64,000 nucleotides of DNA. Origin: JAIWNK01 sp964453115 (lineage in GTDB: Bacteria; Chloroflexota; Anaerolineae; Anaerolineales; Anaerolineaceae). The stretch spans positions 20,286 to 84,285 of the forward strand of contig CAYVRT010000017.1 in assembly GCA_964453115.1 (NCBI GenBank), written 5' to 3'. Position 1 is the first letter of the stretch, and the number at the start of each line of letters is the position of its first letter. The notes beneath the pieces were generated by a model. That model worked only from the letters and a program-made list of their open reading frames with translations, did not search any database and was not told the origin of the DNA. Of the stretch, positions 18,064-27,198 are shown piece by piece. A program made the position numbers and the translations under genes.

Positions 18064-21000
18064 TCTCCCCATTCGTTTTGCTGGTAGAAGGCTTGAATCT
18101 GCCGGTTGTAGGGAATATCCAGGAAGGTGCGGCGCGAGTCGTCATCTGGAATGGCGGCAAGTTTGCGCTGTACAATTTGATGGGCGCGCTCCACCAGGGC
18201 CCGGGCTTGCTCCGTTTCTCCCAGGGCATGCCAGATGCGTGCTGTGGCCCAGAACAAGCGCTGTCCATCGCTGCGGATTTCGGCGTCATCGTCCAGGTAC
18301 TGTTCCATTTCGGTTGCCATTTGCCGTGCAGCATTCCAATCTTCCATCCGCAGCAGCGTTAGCCCCAGGTCCACCAGCGTGCCGGTGCCATCCTGAGCGC
18401 GGTTGGCTTCGCAAAAGTTTTGCCAGGATTGGCGCAAATGTTGTAGTGCGGCGTGCAATTCTCCTAGCTCGCGCTCGGCTTCACCCAGGTTGTTGAGCGC
18501 AAAGGCCAGCAGGTAGCGGTTTTGGAGCGTTTCGGCCAGGGCAATGGCGCGCAGCGAGAGCTGCTTTTCTTCGGCGTAGCGTTTTAAGAAGCTGAGCGTG
18601 TAGCCCAGGTTGATGCATTCGCGGCAGATCAGGTCGGGTGAATCGGTTTGTTCGCCAATGGTCAGCGCAGCCTGATAGTATTGCCGGGCTGTTTGGTACT
18701 GCCCCAGGTCGAGAGCCAGCGCGGCAAACCCGCCCAGGGCAGAGGATTGGGCAACTGGTTTTTGAATGCGTTCAAACGTGTGCAGGGCAGCTTCGTAGTG
18801 GGTGCGTGCCGAACGAATGTCGAACATGCGGCTGTAGACTTGCCCGAGCAGGCGGTGGGCATTGCCCTGGTTGCCCAGGTCATTTGCCTGTTCAGCCAGC
18901 TTGAGGTATTCGTTGCCATATTGCAATGCGGTTGTAAGGGCGTAGTGGTTGCGGGCATTGACTGTCGCCATATACAGCAGGCGCATGGTCTGCCAGATGG
19001 GCATTGTTTCTTGTGGCAATTGACGCACTTGTTCAATCCAAAAATCAATCTGTTCCACATCGCGCAGGTAAATGTGGACGGAGGCGATTTCCAGCATGGC
19101 AGTTTGTTGGTGGGGAAGGTCGTTTGCTTGCTGGCTGAGGGTGAGGGCTTGTTGATAGGCAGCAATGGCTTCTTGATAATTGGAGGCAACCTCAAGATAA
19201 TCGCCTTTTTCGATCAGGGTTGGGATTTGACGCTGGGGGTCGGTTTTTGCCAGGGTCTGACAGCGTTCGAGGTAGGCTTGCCCACGTTCGCAATGGCCGC
19301 GCAGACGCCAATGGGACGATTGACGGAGCAGCAATTGCCAGCTTGCCTGGCTTTCGGGTTCATCGTTCAGTAGGGCCTCCAGCTGACATAATTCCTGCCA
19401 TTGTTCTTCGTGTTTGCCCAGGCGGGCCAGCACTTGTTCGCGCAGGAAGCGCATGGCTGTTTCCACGCTGCGCAGTGCGATCCGGGTATCTGGTGCGGCG
19501 TTTTGGATTTGCTCCAGGCCGCGCTGCAGGGCGCTTAGCGTTTCTTCGGTTGCGAATTTGCTTTGGGCCAGTTCGGCGGCACGCAGGTAACAGGGTGCGG
19601 CGTGCCGCACATCGCCGCTTTGATCGTAATGAAAGGCCAGGGCTGGCATCAGTTCGTCGCTGCGCTCGGGGTAGAGGGTGGTTAAGGTCTCGGCGGCGCG
19701 CTGATGGCGCAGTTTGCGCTTGGCTTTGGGGGTGTGCTGATAGAGATTGGCCTGAAAGAGATGGTGCGAAAACGCAAATTCAAAACAGGTTTCGGTGTCA
19801 TGGGCGACTTGCTGATCCAGCATTTCGTCCAATGCATCGGCGGCCTGGGCCTCGTCCCAGCCGCCCACCAGCCGCACGGCTTCGGGGTCAAAGGCTGCGC
19901 CGAAGATGGCTGCAACTTCGGCATAGGCGCGCCCGGTGCGCGAGAGCCTCGCCATGCGCTGTGTGATGGCTTGTTGCAGGGTTTGGGGCAGAGGTTCGGT
20001 CAAATCGCATTTGTTGTGCAGCAACAGGGTCAGGAAGAGTGGGTTGCCCTCGGCTGTGTGATAGAGCTGTTCGGCCTGAGCAGCCGGGAGGTTAAGCTGT
20101 TGCATTAGCTGTGGAATGCTGTTGGGTTGCAAGCGGTGCAGGGCAAAGGAGGTGGCGAGCTTTTCTTTTTTCAGTCGGCGGCGCAGGTTGGCAAGCGGGT
20201 GGCTGGTGTGCGTTTCCTCGTCGCGATAGGTGATGATGAGCAAAATGGGGTGATGCGTCAGGCTGCGGACGAGAAATTCTAGCAGCTGGAGGGTGGAGGT
20301 GTTGGCCCAGTGGGCATCTTCGATGACGAGGAGCAAGGGGCGCGGTTGTGCGAGCATTTGCAGGCTGCCAGCGCAGGAATCGAACAGGCGCAGGCGTTCC
20401 TGCTCGGCTTCCAATTGTGGCAGGGTGGGCAATGGACAGCGCTGCCGCAATTCTGGCAGGAGGAGGGAGAGGGCTGCCAGGCGCATGGCGGCCTGATTGG
20501 TAGGCTGCATAGCGGCCTGATTGGTAGGCTGCATGGCGGCCTGATTGGTAGGCTGCATGGCGGCCTGATTGGTAGGCTGCATGGCGGCCTGATTGGTAGG
20601 CCGAGCGATGTTTTCGGTCAACAGTGGCAGCATGGGCGTCAGCGCCTCAATCAGCGGTTGGTAAGGGGTGTTGGTGTTGGGAGCGCAGCACCCAGCCAAC
20701 ACGCGTCCGCCCTGGCTTTCCACCTGCAGGGCAAGTTCGCGCAGCAAACGGGTTTTGCCCACGCCTGCTTCGCCGCTGAGGAGCAAGAGGGCGCCATTGC
20801 CACGTGCGGCGCGTTCCCAGAGCTGGTTCAGGTAGTGCATTTCTTTTTCGCGTCCCAGGAAGGGCAGGCCGGGGGTGTTGCAGGGGGCAGGTGCGCTGGC
20901 CTGGGAGGGGCGTTCTTCAATTGTGCCGGGCAGGCGCTCATTGTTCAGCACGCTCTGATACACGGCCTGTGTTTCGATCATCGGTTCGACGCCCATTTCC

Positions 21001-21641
21001 TGCCCGAGCAGTTCGCGAAAGCGTTCATATTCTGCCAGGGCAGCTGTGCGGTCGCCCAGGGCATAGCGCAGACCGATGGCCTGCCGCACCGCATCCTCAC
21101 GGAAGGGGTCGCGCGCCAGCATCAGCCCGGCCCATTGCAGCGCGGTGCTGTAATCGCGCCGCGAGCGTGCCAGTGCCAAAAGGCGGTTGAGGGCGGTAAA
21201 GTAGCGCTCGCGCAGCCGCTCTCGGTCGAAGAACAGCCAGTCATCATACAGCCCTTCCAGCAGGTCGCCATTGTAGAGGGCAACAGCCTCTGCCAGGCTG
21301 CCTTCATCGGCTGTGCCGCGTTCAAATGCCGAAACATCCAGCCAAAAGTCGCTGGCCGGGTTCCAGCCGGCGTGGGCTGCATCTAGCAGCAGCCAGGGTT
21401 GCTCTGTGGATGGCAGGGCGCGCTGCAAATGGTGCAGGTGACGGCGTAGATTGGTGCGGGCTTCTTCTTCTGTTTCATCTGGCCAGAGGGTGAAGGCGAT
21501 TTGCTGGCGCGGCAAAATTTGCTCCCGGTTGAGCAGCAGGTAGGCCAGCAGCGGCAGGGTTTTGGGCGGTGCGCTGAATTTGAAGGGCTGTTGATTGAGC
21601 AACAGGTGTGGTTTGCCAAGGAGATGGATTTGAAGCGTCAT
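18060..21641 (-). CDS. SARP/BTAD-AAA-TPR transcriptional regulator
   Basis: 1193 residues. Residues 1-95 are an OmpR-type winged helix (LAYLLLNREQILPRQQIAFTLWPD), and 100-245 a bacterial transcriptional activator domain. A STAND/AAA ATPase region follows with P-loop GEAGVGKT (about 288-295) and Walker B LLLVIEDAHW. Beyond about 640 are many TPR-like repeats. Such proteins are ATP-controlled activators that bind direct repeats near promoters. Inside the ATPase domain (about residues 347-386) sits an octapeptide array (QPTNQAAM) encoded by a 24-bp minisatellite. No obvious target gene adjoins it except gnd, transcribed divergently. Confidence 0.85.
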   Translation of the reverse strand: MTLQIHLLGKPHLLLNQQPFKFSAPPKTLPLLAYLLLNREQILPRQQIAFTLWPDETEEEARTNLRRHLHHLQRALPSTEQPWLLLDAAHAGWNPASDFWLDVSAFERGTADEGSLAEAVALYNGDLLEGLYDDWLFFDRERLRERYFTALNRLLALARSRRDYSTALQWAGLMLARDPFREDAVRQAIGLRYALGDRTAALAEYERFRELLGQEMGVEPMIETQAVYQSVLNNERLPGTIEERPSQASAPAPCNTPGLPFLGREKEMHYLNQLWERAARGNGALLLLSGEAGVGKTRLLRELALQVESQGGRVLAGCCAPNTNTPYQPLIEALTPMLPLLTENIARPTNQAAMQPTNQAAMQPTNQAAMQPTNQAAMQPTNQAAMRLAALSLLLPELRQRCPLPTLPQLEAEQERLRLFDSCAGSLQMLAQPRPLLLVIEDAHWANTSTLQLLEFLVRSLTHHPILLIITYRDEETHTSHPLANLRRRLKKEKLATSFALHRLQPNSIPQLMQQLNLPAAQAEQLYHTAEGNPLFLTLLLHNKCDLTEPLPQTLQQAITQRMARLSRTGRAYAEVAAIFGAAFDPEAVRLVGGWDEAQAADALDEMLDQQVAHDTETCFEFAFSHHLFQANLYQHTPKAKRKLRHQRAAETLTTLYPERSDELMPALAFHYDQSGDVRHAAPCYLRAAELAQSKFATEETLSALQRGLEQIQNAAPDTRIALRSVETAMRFLREQVLARLGKHEEQWQELCQLEALLNDEPESQASWQLLLRQSSHWRLRGHCERGQAYLERCQTLAKTDPQRQIPTLIEKGDYLEVASNYQEAIAAYQQALTLSQQANDLPHQQTAMLEIASVHIYLRDVEQIDFWIEQVRQLPQETMPIWQTMRLLYMATVNARNHYALTTALQYGNEYLKLAEQANDLGNQGNAHRLLGQVYSRMFDIRSARTHYEAALHTFERIQKPVAQSSALGGFAALALDLGQYQTARQYYQAALTIGEQTDSPDLICRECINLGYTLSFLKRYAEEKQLSLRAIALAETLQNRYLLAFALNNLGEAERELGELHAALQHLRQSWQNFCEANRAQDGTGTLVDLGLTLLRMEDWNAARQMATEMEQYLDDDAEIRSDGQRLFWATARIWHALGETEQARALVERAHQIVQRKLAAIPDDDSRRTFLDIPYNRQIQAFYQQNEWGD
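20484..20603. repeat. 24-bp minisatellite, five copies, inside the SARP gene
   Basis: Five head-to-tail 24-bp units (20484, 20508, 20532, 20556, 20580). They differ only by one base in copy 2 and one in copy 5. They stay in frame and encode (Q/R)PTNQAAM on the minus strand. Near-perfect identity implies recent expansion. Confidence 0.95.
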
Positions 21642-21725
21642 CCTTTAAGTGTAATGGATTTCTGGAATTATGAAGCGGATTTGGGCGCTATTTGGATGTT
21701 TTTGAACAGCAACCTTCGACACCGT

Positions 21726-21754
21726 TTGCATCTGGTGTGGAAATGCGCTAGAAT
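21726..21754 (+). promoter_or_regulatory. Promoter of the gnd-zwf operon
   Basis: TTGCAT (21726-21731) and TAGAAT (21749-21754) with a 17-bp spacer, 36 bp before the gnd ATG. Confidence 0.65.
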
Positions 21755-21790
21755 CATGGATCAATACTTTTTCAATCGGGATGGTGAACG

Positions 21791-22705
21791 ATGGAACTTG
21801 CAATGATTGGCCTGGGCAAGATGGGCGCCAACATGGCGCGCCGCCTGTTGCGCGGTGGGCATCGCGTGGTGGGGATGGATCGCAGCGGCAAGATGGCGCG
21901 GTTGCTGGCAGAGGAGGATGGCTTGCTGCCGGTTGCTTCGCTGGCCGAAGCGGTTGCTGCTTTGCGGGCGCGGCGCGTGGTGTGGGTGATGGTGCCGGCT
22001 GGTGAGGCAACCGAGCGGGTGATTGGTGACCTGGGGGATCTGTTGCAAGCGGGTGATACGGTGATTGATGGCGGAAACACGTTCTACAAGGATGATGTGC
22101 GCCGGGCGGCGCGCCTGGCTGAGCGCGGTATTCACTATGTGGATGTTGGCACGAGCGGCGGGGTGTGGGGGTTGATGGAAGGCTACAGCCTGATGGTGGG
22201 CGGGCAGCCCGAGGCCGTGCAGCCCTTGCGCCCGCTCTTTGAGACGCTTGCCCCGGCGCCCGACCGGGGGTGGGGGCATGTTGGCGGGGTGGGAGCCGGG
22301 CATTTTGTCAAAATGGTGCATAATGGGGTTGAGTATGGTCTGATGCAGGCCTATGCCGAGGGTTTTGAAATTTTGCATGCCAAGCGCGAATACGACCTGG
22401 ATTTGCATCAGGTGACGCAAATTTGGCAGCATGGCAGCGTGGTGCGTTCCTGGCTGCTGGACCTGGCCGAGCGCGCCCTGGCGGAGGATGCCGACCTGAG
22501 CAAGATTGCCGGATATGTGGCTGATAGTGGCGAGGGGCGTTGGACGGCGTTTGAGGCCATTGACCTGGACGTGCCAGCACCGGTCATTACCCTATCGTTG
22601 CAGCAGCGCTTCATCAGTCGCCAAAGTGAGAGCTATGCTGCCAAATTGCTCGCTGCGCTGCGCAATCAGTTTGGCGGACATGCTGTGCGCCGGGCGGATG
22701 AATGA
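21791..22705 (+). CDS. gnd: 6-phosphogluconate dehydrogenase, decarboxylating (short form)
   Basis: 304 residues, matching the short bacterial GntZ/YqeC-type enzyme rather than the 470-residue form. It converts 6-phosphogluconate to ribulose 5-phosphate and CO2 with NAD(P)+. Rossmann motif GLGKMGANMARRL (residues 7-19), substrate motifs VDVGTSGGVWGL and the catalytic segment GHFVKMVHNGVEYGLMQ (Lys and Asn-Gly) are all present. The stop overlaps the zwf start (ATGA), so the two oxidative pentose phosphate enzymes are co-translated. Cofactor preference cannot be judged safely from this reading. Confidence 0.93.
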   Translation: MELAMIGLGKMGANMARRLLRGGHRVVGMDRSGKMARLLAEEDGLLPVASLAEAVAALRARRVVWVMVPAGEATERVIGDLGDLLQAGDTVIDGGNTFYKDDVRRAARLAERGIHYVDVGTSGGVWGLMEGYSLMVGGQPEAVQPLRPLFETLAPAPDRGWGHVGGVGAGHFVKMVHNGVEYGLMQAYAEGFEILHAKREYDLDLHQVTQIWQHGSVVRSWLLDLAERALAEDADLSKIAGYVADSGEGRWTAFEAIDLDVPAPVITLSLQQRFISRQSESYAAKLLAALRNQFGGHAVRRADE

Positions 22706-24177
22706 ACAATACCTGTCAATCTATCAGCATTGTTATCTTTGGCGCCTCAGGCGACCTGACGCAGCGCAAACTGATCCCGGCGCTCTATAACAACTTTCGC
22801 AAGGGGCGGTTGGCAGGCTGTGCGCATATCATTGGCTTTGCCCGTCGTCCTTATACGGATGAGAGTTTTCGCTCCCGGTTGCGCGAGGGTGTGCAGCGCT
22901 TTAGCCCGGCGACCTTCGATGCGACGTTGTGGGAGTCGTTCGCGGCTATGTTGCATTATTTTCAGGGTGACCTGGATCAGGCGGCGGATTTTGAACGCTT
23001 GCGGGCTGTGCTGGCCGAAGTGGAAAACGGGCCGGCGCAGCGCCTCTACTACCTGGCGACTGCCCCCGAGTTCTACGCACCGGTTGCGGGGGGATTAAAA
23101 GCAGCCGGAATGGCAGAGGAAACAGACGGGCTGTGGCGGCGGATTATCATTGAAAAACCGTTTGGCCGTGACCTGGCTTCGGCAGTGAGATTGAATCAGC
23201 AGCTGCACGCGGCTTTCGAGGAACAGCAGATTTACCGCATTGATCATTACCTGGGCAAGGAGACGGCGCAAAACATTCTCTTCTTCCGCTTTGCCAACAC
23301 CATCTTCGAGCCGGTTTGGAACCGGCGCTATGTTAACAATGTCCAGATTACGGTGGCCGAGACGGTGGATGTGGGCAGCCGCGGCGGGTATTATGATGAG
23401 TATGGTGTGCTGCGGGATATGTTTCAGAATCATCTCTTTCAATTGCTGGCATTGGTTGCCATGGAGCCGCCGCCCGATTTTGATGCCGATGCAATCCGCA
23501 ATGAGAAGGTGAAGGTCTTTCGTAGCATTCGCCCGATTGCCTGGCAGGACACTGTGGCGGGTCAGTATGCTGGCTATCAACAGGCTGCAGGGGTGCGGGC
23601 AGATTCGCAAACCGCAACCTATGCTGCCCTGAAGCTCTTCATTGATAACTGGCGCTGGCAGGGTGTGCCGTTTTACTTGCGTTCTGGCAAGGCATTGGCG
23701 CGCAAGACCTCTGAGATTGTGGTGGAATTTCAGCGTCCGCCGCACCTCATGTTTCATTTGCCGCCCGGCAGCACCTTCGACCCCAATATCCTCTCGCTCT
23801 GCATTCAACCGGATGAGGGCATTCACTTGAGTTTTCAGGTCAAGCTGCCCGATTCGGATCAGGAGATGCGCCCGGTGGACATGGAATTTCATTACCGCTC
23901 GGCGTTTGAGGGGGCGTTGCCTGAGGCCTATGAGCGGCTGTTGCTGGAAGCACTCCATGGGGATGCCTCGCTGTTTACCCGTTCGGATGGGATTGAGGCA
24001 GCCTGGCAATTGATGGAAGCCTTGCTGTCTGCCTGGGAAGGGGCGGGACAGCCGCCTTTGGTTCGGTATGCGCCGGGCAGTTGGGGGCCGTCGCAGGCCG
24101 ATGCGCTGCTGGCACGCAGCGGTCACGTTTGGCGCACAGGCTGTGCCGATGGGGATGCGTTTGCTGGTTCGCTCTGA
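22702..24177 (+). CDS. zwf: Glucose-6-phosphate 1-dehydrogenase
   Basis: 491 residues, the normal length. It makes 6-phosphoglucono-lactone and NAD(P)H, the first step of the oxidative pentose phosphate pathway. GASGDLTQRKLIPALY is the coenzyme-binding motif; RIDHYLGKETAQN holds the catalytic His and substrate Lys; EKPFGRDLASA and AENRL-like downstream elements fit the family. It starts with ATG overlapping the gnd stop. No lactonase (pgl) or opcA is seen next to it. Confidence 0.95.
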   Translation: MNNTCQSISIVIFGASGDLTQRKLIPALYNNFRKGRLAGCAHIIGFARRPYTDESFRSRLREGVQRFSPATFDATLWESFAAMLHYFQGDLDQAADFERLRAVLAEVENGPAQRLYYLATAPEFYAPVAGGLKAAGMAEETDGLWRRIIIEKPFGRDLASAVRLNQQLHAAFEEQQIYRIDHYLGKETAQNILFFRFANTIFEPVWNRRYVNNVQITVAETVDVGSRGGYYDEYGVLRDMFQNHLFQLLALVAMEPPPDFDADAIRNEKVKVFRSIRPIAWQDTVAGQYAGYQQAAGVRADSQTATYAALKLFIDNWRWQGVPFYLRSGKALARKTSEIVVEFQRPPHLMFHLPPGSTFDPNILSLCIQPDEGIHLSFQVKLPDSDQEMRPVDMEFHYRSAFEGALPEAYERLLLEALHGDASLFTRSDGIEAAWQLMEALLSAWEGAGQPPLVRYAPGSWGPSQADALLARSGHVWRTGCADGDAFAGSL

Positions 24178-24194
24178 AAAGTGACATTTGTCGC

Positions 24195-24223
24195 TTGTGC
24201 CTGCTTCAATTGCGGGCTATAAT
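24195..24223 (+). promoter_or_regulatory. Promoter of the agmatine cluster
   Basis: TTGTGC (24195-24200) and TATAAT (24218-24223), 17-bp spacer, 43 bp before the Lrp-type regulator. Confidence 0.65.
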
Positions 24224-24266
24224 TGTTCTGAAAAGGAATGGAGCGATTCCGAAACGGAACAAAGAT

Positions 24267-24758
24267 ATGCCCCGACCCTTGTTTGATGCGCTTGACTATC
24301 AAATTCTAACCTTCTTGCAGCGTGATGCCCGTTGCGCTGCTTCGGATATTGCCCGTAACCTGAACGCCAACGAGCGTACGATTCGCAAACGCATTGAACG
24401 TCTGACGCGTTCCGGTGCGGTGCGCCTGACTGCCATTGTAGACCCGGCGACTTTCGGTTATATGGCAACCGCCGATATTTTCCTTGAGGTGCAGCCGGAA
24501 GCGGAAGAGGCCGTTCTGCAACACCTGATGCAGATGTCCAATATTTCCTATATCGCGTTTGGACAGGGGACAAATGACCTTTCGATTGAGGGCCGTTTTC
24601 GCAACAATGACGAGATTCGGCAGTTTTTGCGGCATACCCTGCCGGCCATCCCCGGGGTGCAGGTTAAGGGCTATGCCCTGGTGCCGCGCATTTTGCGCAA
24701 CATTGATGAATGGATGCCGGCAGCCGAGGATTTTGCTGCCGAGACGAATGAGCCTTGA
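24267..24758 (+). CDS. Lrp/AsnC family transcriptional regulator
   Basis: 163 residues. N-terminal winged helix (LDYQILTFLQRDARCAASDIARNLNANERTIRKRIERL) followed by an AsnC-type ligand-binding (RAM) domain. It sits first in the agmatine operon, 12 bp before the carbamoyltransferase, so it is likely the local regulator, responding to an amine or amino acid. Agmatine operons more often carry LuxR- or other regulators; an Lrp-type one is less usual. The ligand is not deducible. Confidence 0.85.
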   Translation: MPRPLFDALDYQILTFLQRDARCAASDIARNLNANERTIRKRIERLTRSGAVRLTAIVDPATFGYMATADIFLEVQPEAEEAVLQHLMQMSNISYIAFGQGTNDLSIEGRFRNNDEIRQFLRHTLPAIPGVQVKGYALVPRILRNIDEWMPAAEDFAAETNEP

Positions 24759-24770
24759 GAGGAGATGAGT

Positions 24771-25790
24771 ATGGCACTTCGACACTTTTTGGATACGCAG
24801 GATTTTAGCAAGCAAGAATTGCTCGACCTGATCGAGTTAACGCGCCGGATTAAGGCGGCTGACCGAGAGGGTTGTACCCCGCTCTTGCTGGAAGGGGCCT
24901 CGCTGGCGATGATTTTTGAGGAGCCTTCTACCCGCACACGGGTTTCCTTTGAGGTGGCAATGACCGAGTTGGGGGGGCATGCGCTTTACCTCAAGCCGGG
25001 CGAAATTCACCTTGGCGTGCGCGAATCGCTGGGCGATACGGCGCAGGTTCTCTCGCGCATGACGGATGCCATCTTTGCCCGCACGCTCAAGCACGAGACG
25101 ATGATGGGGCTGGCAAAGGATGCAACCGTGCCGGTCATCAATGGTCTGACGGATTACAATCACCCGACGCAGGTGGTGTGTGATGTGCTGACGATGATGG
25201 AACACATGCCGGCTGGCAAGCGGCTGGAAGACCTGCGCGTTACCTTTGTTGGCGATGCGACCAATGTTCTTTCCTCGCTGATGTTGATTTGCACCCGGCT
25301 GGGGATGCACTTTACGCACGCTGCGCCGCAGAAATATCAGGCGCCGGCCGAGTGGCAGGCCTGGGCGCGCCAGAATTGCGCCGAATCGGGCGGGACGCTG
25401 CGCGTGACCGATGATCCGATTGCCGCCGTGAGCGATGCCGATTTCATCTACACCGATTTGTGGTGGTGGGTGGGGCAGGAAGATCAGATTCCCGAACGAC
25501 GGGCGGCGTTCATGCCGCGCTATCAGGTCAATATGGACTTGTTGCGTCAGGCCCCGGCACACTGCAAGGTGATGCATTGCTTGCCGGCTTCGCGCGGGGT
25601 TGAGGCGACCGATGAGGTGTTGGATTCGGCCCAATCCATCATTTTTGATCAGGCTGAGAACCGCCTGCATACAGAAAAGGGCATTTTGGCCTGGCTGGTG
25701 GCGCCGCGTTTGCACCGTCCAACGGCCCAACGCAAGGCCGAACACGCAGCAACCATTCAACAATTTCTGGATTCTCATCCGGCAGCATAA
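24771..25790 (+). CDS. ptcA: Putrescine carbamoyltransferase (ornithine carbamoyltransferase family)
   Basis: 339 residues. STRTR (53-57) binds carbamoyl phosphate; HPTQ and HCLPASRG are family motifs. Two points favour putrescine over ornithine: the SMG loop of ornithine transcarbamylases is absent (the segment reads TDLWWWVGQEDQ), and the gene lies in a cluster with an antiporter and agmatine deiminase. From memory, its C-terminal half resembles characterised enterococcal PTC (CKxMHCLPA, DEAENRL-like FDQAENRL). It would phosphorolyse carbamoylputrescine to putrescine and carbamoyl phosphate. ATG 24771 lies 6 bases after AGGAG and is chosen over ATG 24765. Confidence 0.78.
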   Translation: MALRHFLDTQDFSKQELLDLIELTRRIKAADREGCTPLLLEGASLAMIFEEPSTRTRVSFEVAMTELGGHALYLKPGEIHLGVRESLGDTAQVLSRMTDAIFARTLKHETMMGLAKDATVPVINGLTDYNHPTQVVCDVLTMMEHMPAGKRLEDLRVTFVGDATNVLSSLMLICTRLGMHFTHAAPQKYQAPAEWQAWARQNCAESGGTLRVTDDPIAAVSDADFIYTDLWWWVGQEDQIPERRAAFMPRYQVNMDLLRQAPAHCKVMHCLPASRGVEATDEVLDSAQSIIFDQAENRLHTEKGILAWLVAPRLHRPTAQRKAEHAATIQQFLDSHPAA

Positions 25791-25802
25791 GAAGAGGAAA
25801 CC

Positions 25803-27188
25803 ATGGCAAGCAAAACGAATCAAAAAGGCTTTAAGAAGGTGTTGCGCGGGCTGGATATGACGCTCTTCACCGTGTGTGCAATTTTGGTGATTGATACGCT
25901 GGCACCTTCGGCAGCGATTGGCCCGGCGGCCATTTCGTGGTGGCTGATTACGCTGGTGTTCTTCTTTGTCCCCTACGGGCTGATTACTGCTGAGCTTGGC
26001 ACAACCTACCCCGAACAGGGCGGCCTGTATGTGTGGGTTAAGCGAGCTTTTGGGCCGCGCTGGGCCGCACGCACGACCTGGCTCTACTGGATTAATGTCG
26101 CGCTGTGGATGCCCTCGGTCTATGTGCTGTTTGCTGGGATGTTCTCGCAGCTTTTCAACCTCGACATGGCGCTGTGGGCGCAAATTATGCTCGGGATTGT
26201 CATGACCTGGATTACCGTCTGGGTTGGCATTCTGTCGCTCAATGTTAGCAAATGGGTGCCGAATATTGGCGCATTCTTCAAGGCGCTGATTATGGTGGTG
26301 ATTGGGATTGGGGCGTTCATCTATGTTGGCAAGAATGGCGTTGCCAATGACCTCTCGTTTGCCAATTTGCTGCCTTCCTGGGATGCAGGGCTGGCATTTC
26401 TGCCGGTGATTGTTTACAACTTTATGGGCTTTGAGCTGATGTCGGGGGCTGGTGATGAGATGACCAACCCCGGGCGGGATGTGCCGCGGGCCATCATCAC
26501 CTCGGGGGTGTTGATTGCCATTTTCTATTTGCTTGGCACCATTGGGATGTTGATGGCTTTGCCGCTTGAAGATTTGGGCCTGGTTTCGGGCATCATTGAT
26601 ACGCTGTGGCTTTTGTTTGGTGAAAGCGGCCTGGGCGGGGGCATTGTGGTGGTGCTGGGCCTGGGCGCTCTGTATACCCTGTTTGCCAATATGGTCACCT
26701 GGACGATGGGGGCGAACCGCACGGTTGCTGAGGCAGCTGAGGCGGGCGAATTGCCGGCTTTGTTTGGCGAACGCCTTGGCACGCAAAACAGCGCTCCTTT
26801 CGGTGCTTACCTGGTGACGGGGGTGGTTTCTACCCTGGTGCTGGTGGTTTACGGCTTCATGGCTGGTACCAATGAAGATCTGTTCTGGACGCTGTTTGCC
26901 TTTAGCTCGATGATCTTTTTGTTGCCTTACCTGGCGCTCTTCCCGGCCTTCCTCAAACTGCGCCGCCTGGATGCAAACCGGGTGCGTCCGTACCGGGTGC
27001 CGGGTGGAAAAGTTGTTTTGACAGTTCTGGCACTGGTGTGTGAGGTGTTCATCGTTCAGGCGATTGTGTTCTTCATCTGGGTGCCGGGGCAGCCGGTGGA
27101 CTGGGCCTATGCTGTGCCGGTGCTGATTGGTGTGGCCTTGACCCTGGCGGTGGGTGAATTGTTGATTCGAACCCCCAGGGCGAATTGA
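25803..27188 (+). CDS. APC-superfamily permease, probable agmatine/putrescine antiporter
   Basis: 461 residues with about 12 transmembrane helices. The first helix begins with DMTLFTVCAILVIDTLAPSAAIGP, and a typical APC loop (YPEQGGLYVWVKRAFGPRWAA) follows helix 2. It lies 12 bp downstream of the carbamoyltransferase and 10 bp upstream of agmatine deiminase, the position of AguD-type exchangers that import agmatine and export putrescine. Substrate is inferred from neighbours only. GAAGAGGAAACC provides the ribosome binding site. Confidence 0.82.
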   Translation: MASKTNQKGFKKVLRGLDMTLFTVCAILVIDTLAPSAAIGPAAISWWLITLVFFFVPYGLITAELGTTYPEQGGLYVWVKRAFGPRWAARTTWLYWINVALWMPSVYVLFAGMFSQLFNLDMALWAQIMLGIVMTWITVWVGILSLNVSKWVPNIGAFFKALIMVVIGIGAFIYVGKNGVANDLSFANLLPSWDAGLAFLPVIVYNFMGFELMSGAGDEMTNPGRDVPRAIITSGVLIAIFYLLGTIGMLMALPLEDLGLVSGIIDTLWLLFGESGLGGGIVVVLGLGALYTLFANMVTWTMGANRTVAEAAEAGELPALFGERLGTQNSAPFGAYLVTGVVSTLVLVVYGFMAGTNEDLFWTLFAFSSMIFLLPYLALFPAFLKLRRLDANRVRPYRVPGGKVVLTVLALVCEVFIVQAIVFFIWVPGQPVDWAYAVPVLIGVALTLAVGELLIRTPRAN

Positions 27189-27198
27189 GGAGGATGAG

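Noticed and set aside
20484..20603. CRISPR-like array
   Set aside because: The 24-bp units are head-to-tail with no spacers and are in frame inside a regulator gene.
24771..25790. Ornithine carbamoyltransferase of arginine synthesis (argF)
   Set aside because: No SMG loop, and the neighbours are agmatine genes; putrescine is the better substrate call.
24837..26786. A 649-codon minus-strand frame across the carbamoyltransferase and permease genes
   Set aside because: Lies antisense to two clear genes and has a random-looking His/Arg/Asn-rich composition.
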